Source: Armatimonadetes bacterium Uphvl-Ar2
GTDB lineage: Bacteria; Armatimonadota; Fimbriimonadia; Fimbriimonadales; Fimbriimonadaceae
Length of the DNA: 64,000 nucleotides
Reading direction: 5' to 3'
NCBI GenBank assembly: GCA_002162095.1
Contig: CP021424.1
Coordinates: forward strand, 2,542,001-2,606,000
Below, one piece after another: positions 61,423 to 64,000 of the stretch (its first letter is position 1; the number at the start of each line of letters is the position of its first letter). A program made the translations under genes and the position numbers. The notes beneath the pieces were generated by a model. It ran no database searches. It was not told the origin of the DNA and saw only the letters and a list, made by a program, of their open reading frames with translations.

Positions 61423-64000
61423 TTATCCCCCAGTTGCAAGCAAGAAATTTGTCCCAAGTCTTTTTTCTCGGTAGACACCCCAGCCAGCTCCTGGACCAAC
61501 GTTCAGGCCCCAGCCTTCTAGTGCTTTTTCAGGAGTGAACCATGCATGGTCGCCACTTGCATCATAAGTTTCAATTGAACCGGCAGGGGTTGAAAGTCCC
61601 GTCGCCCACCCTTTGTATGGCGCCGGATACTCGTCGCTGACATCTCCATTTGGGTCATAACCAAATTCCACTCCGCCTCCTCCATATACTCCCAATGCAG
61701 GTCCAAACCCAAAGTTTACGCTCAATGCTGTGTTTCCGTGGTTAAGCTCATGTATTGCGTCAATATGCATTGAAAATGCAAAGACGCCGACAATCACCTG
61801 ACTGCCTCCGCCAATAAAGACAGTTCCAGAATCATCGAAGGCCTCTTCGGCATGTTTCTTCATGATTGAGACGACCATCAAGCCGTCAGAATCAAAGCTA
61901 GCCAAAGGTGAGCTATCGCAATACGCGTACCAATTCTGCCCGTCTCGAATTGGATCCCGCGAAAGGAACCGCCCCGTCGTCGGGTCGTAGTAGCGGTGGC
62001 CGAGGAGCTTGAGGCCGCTGGAATCTTCTTGGTAGCCAAAGCCACCGGCATAGCCGAAGGGGCCCTTCCAGGTTCCGGTGGCGGAGAGTTCTGCGCCAAA
62101 GGCGTCATGCACCCGCGTCGCTGCAATCGCCCCCACGGAAGTGGTCTGCGCGTCGGCGTTCTTGAGGCCCGAGTGAGACCAGGTCGAGACCCCGCCGCGC
62201 CGCTCCGAAACCCCCGGCGTGTAGGTGGCCTGGCCATCCCGCAGCACGGGGTCCGTGACGTAGCTGCCATCCCGCACAAACGTGCGCGACACGCCCCCTG
62301 CACCGTCCCCACCCGAGTATCCAGGCCGTTATAGGTGTGGGTTTCGTTGATCCCAGGGCCGGAAATCGCCGTCACCCGGCTTTCGTAGTCGTAGGTGAGC
62401 GTTGTAGTGCCGCCAGGCGCATTGATCCCCACCGTCCGCCCTGCGGCGTCGTAGGTGTAGCTCTTGGCCCCGGCCGTCAGCATCTTGTCCGCCAGGTCAT
62501 AAGTATAGCTTTCCGCCACCCCGTTCACCGTCTTGCTTAAGCGGTTTCCGTTAGCATCGTAGGTGTAGGCCACGTTGTAGCCGCTCCGGACCTCGCTGGT
62601 CAGCTGCCCGGCCAGGTCGTAGCCATAGCTCGTCGTCACGCCGTTGACGGTTTGGCTCGTGATCTGGTCCGCGTTGTCCCAGGCGTAGCCGGTGGTGCGG
62701 AGCACGGTGGCGCCCTGCTTCAGTTGCACCTGCGTCAGCCGCGAACGGGTGTCATACGCGTAGTGCTCCGAGGTGCCGTTGGCGAGGGATTTCTGCCCCA
62801 CCCGGCCCAAGGTGTCGTACACAAAGCTCGTCGTCTCGCTGAACGGATTCACCAGCGATGCCAGCCGCCCGGCGGTGTCGTAGCTGTAGGTGGTGGTGCC
62901 GCTGCCCGCCTCGTTCATCGTCAGGCGCTGCCCGGCGGCGTTGTAGGTGTAGGTCGTGGTTCCCTGCGGCTGCGCCAGGCTGGTCAGCTCGCCCGCCGCG
63001 TTGTAAGTGTAGGTGGTGGTGCCGGTTGCGTCCACCATCTGGGTGTGGCGGCCGCTGGCATCATAGGCAAAGGTGGTGTCGGTGCCCGCGGGGTAGTCCA
63101 CGGTGGTCATCTGCCCGGCATCATCGAACACGTAGCTGTTGGTGTAACCGAGCGGCGAGGTGTAGCCGCTCGTTTGGCCCGTGCCGAGGTAGCTCCACTG
63201 CTCCACCGCACCATCCGGCAGGGTGAGGCTCGTCACATCGCCGCGGGCGCTATGGGCGAAGTTGCGCGTGGCCCCGCGCCCATTGGTGATGGCCGTGACC
63301 CAGCTGTTGCTGTTGTACGTGTAGGTGTGGGTTTCGCCCTTGGGGTTGGTGGCCGTGATGAGCCGCCCCGCGTTGTCATACGTGCGGCTGCTGGTCCGGC
63401 TGAGCTCATCCGTGAACGAGGTGACCAGGTTGCGGAAGTTGTAGACCAGCGAGACGGAAGTTCCGCCAGGCAGGGCTACGCCCGCGATGCGCCGCCAGTT
63501 ATCCCGGGTGGCGGTAATGACGTTGCCCGACGGATCGGTGACCGTGGCCACGCGCCCGATGAGGTCATAGGTGGCGCTGGTTTGCAGGCCCGTGGGGTCC
63601 GTGCTGCTGGTGACATCGCCATAGCCGTTGTAGGCCATGCTGCTGGTCCGCCCGAGGCCATCCGCAACGGCGGTGAGGTCGCCAAACGCGTTGTACGTTG
63701 CGGTGGCAGTGGTGCGGCCCAGGGGGTCCACCACGGAGGTGACCCGCCCCTGCGCGTTGTAGTTCACGGTGGTCACGTGGCCCAGCGGCGTGGTGACCGT
63801 GAGCAGATCGTTGGTGGCGTTATAGGTGTAGGTGGTGGTTTGGTTGAGCGGGTTCTTGCTGGTGAGCGTGTTGCCCTTGGCGTCGTAGGTGTACGTCCAC
63901 ACCTTGCCCCGGGCATCGGTGACGGTGAGCGGGTTGCGCTCGGCATCGTAGGTGTAGGCCGTGCTGAAGCCCGCCGCATCCACCTCGCTGGCCAGCAGGC
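61423..64000 (-). CDS. Main Rhs/YD-repeat polymorphic toxin (C-terminal part; cut by window edge, one-base frameshift as read)
   Basis: The frame is open at the right edge. From 63983 it encodes dozens of YD repeats (AYTYDAERNPLTVTDARGKV, YNAQGRVTSVVDPLGRTT, YDASGRHTQMVD). At the C5 run 62294-62298 (C6 in intact copies) the frame breaks; repair joins TRVGTVQG to VSRTFVRDGSYVTDPVLRDG. The core ends at LLGHRYYDPTTGRFLSRDPI and DGQNWYAYC. The tip, about 150 residues, includes GSQVIVGVFAFSMHIDAIHE, GFGPALGVYGGGGVEFGYDP and DHAWFTPEKALEGWGLNVGP; activity unknown. Rhs shells encapsulate such tips and release them after cleavage at the conserved boundary. Confidence 0.88.

Larger units (their letters stand above)
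49395..62760 (-). repeat. Rhs core repeat family (eight partial copies of the main core)
   Basis: Near-identical copies of the distal core lie at about 61940-62760 (main gene), 60105-61075, 58405-59226, 56885-57475, 55675-56004 (no tip), 54040-54615, 50335-50570 (mosaic) and 49395-49585 (short). Copies differ at scattered third-codon positions. The DNA between copies is variable and lower in GC. Confidence 0.85.

Noticed and set aside
49395-62760. Regular repeats resembling a CRISPR array
   Set aside because: The repeats are hundreds of bases long, protein-coding YD repeats, with no 25-40-bp repeat-spacer pattern and no cas genes.

Overview
The window looks like a high-GC, Gram-negative-type bacterium, most plausibly Armatimonadota (Fimbriimonas-like). 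The clues are a Pup-ligase-family protein next to hrcA in a cell with lipoproteins, an outer-membrane barrel and a PEP-CTERM protein, plus a classical menaquinone pathway. This placement is inference from gene content only.

Bases 1-33.6 kb are ordinary chromosome. They hold hrcA (cut by the window edge), a PafA/Dop-family gene, rsmG, leuS with a TPR lipoprotein, a large exported protein, and a Glu-tRNA-amidase-like hydrolase. A pair of cell-wall hydrolases and an HD-GYP gene follow. A compact ribosome/translation operon reads ffh-rpsP-khpA-rimM-obgE-nadD-rsfS-TPR protein. The histidine-degradation operon is hutU-hutH-hutG-hutI. The divergent menaquinone operon is menF-menD-menB-menA-menC-menE followed by a nitroreductase, and a hotdog thioesterase sits on the far side of hut.

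Bases 33.6-49 kb are an accessory island after an esterase and an ankyrin-repeat gene. It is mostly minus-strand arrays of small unrecognised proteins, many with one or more membrane segments, often overlapping in pairs and in several cases duplicated. Between them lie 5'-truncated gene ends: a 208-bp copy of the ankyrin gene's 3' end, a 67-bp copy of an outer-membrane protein gene's 3' end, an AraD-like C-terminus and a GH127-like C-terminus. The small genes look like orphan immunity genes, but this is inference.

Bases 49.2-64 kb are an Rhs/YD-repeat polymorphic-toxin locus read on the minus strand. The main Rhs gene enters from the right edge and ends in a toxin tip at 61.4 kb followed by a small membrane protein. 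Downstream comes a series of displaced tips. Each starts with a near-identical piece of Rhs core, switches at the same RDPI..DG.NWY boundary to a different C-terminal domain, and is followed by a low-GC candidate immunity gene. One tip-immunity pair is present twice, and one immunity-like family three times.

Seven genes carry single-base frameshifts, six of them in or beside homopolymer runs. Essential obgE is among them, so many of these are probably assembly errors and the genes are better read as intact.
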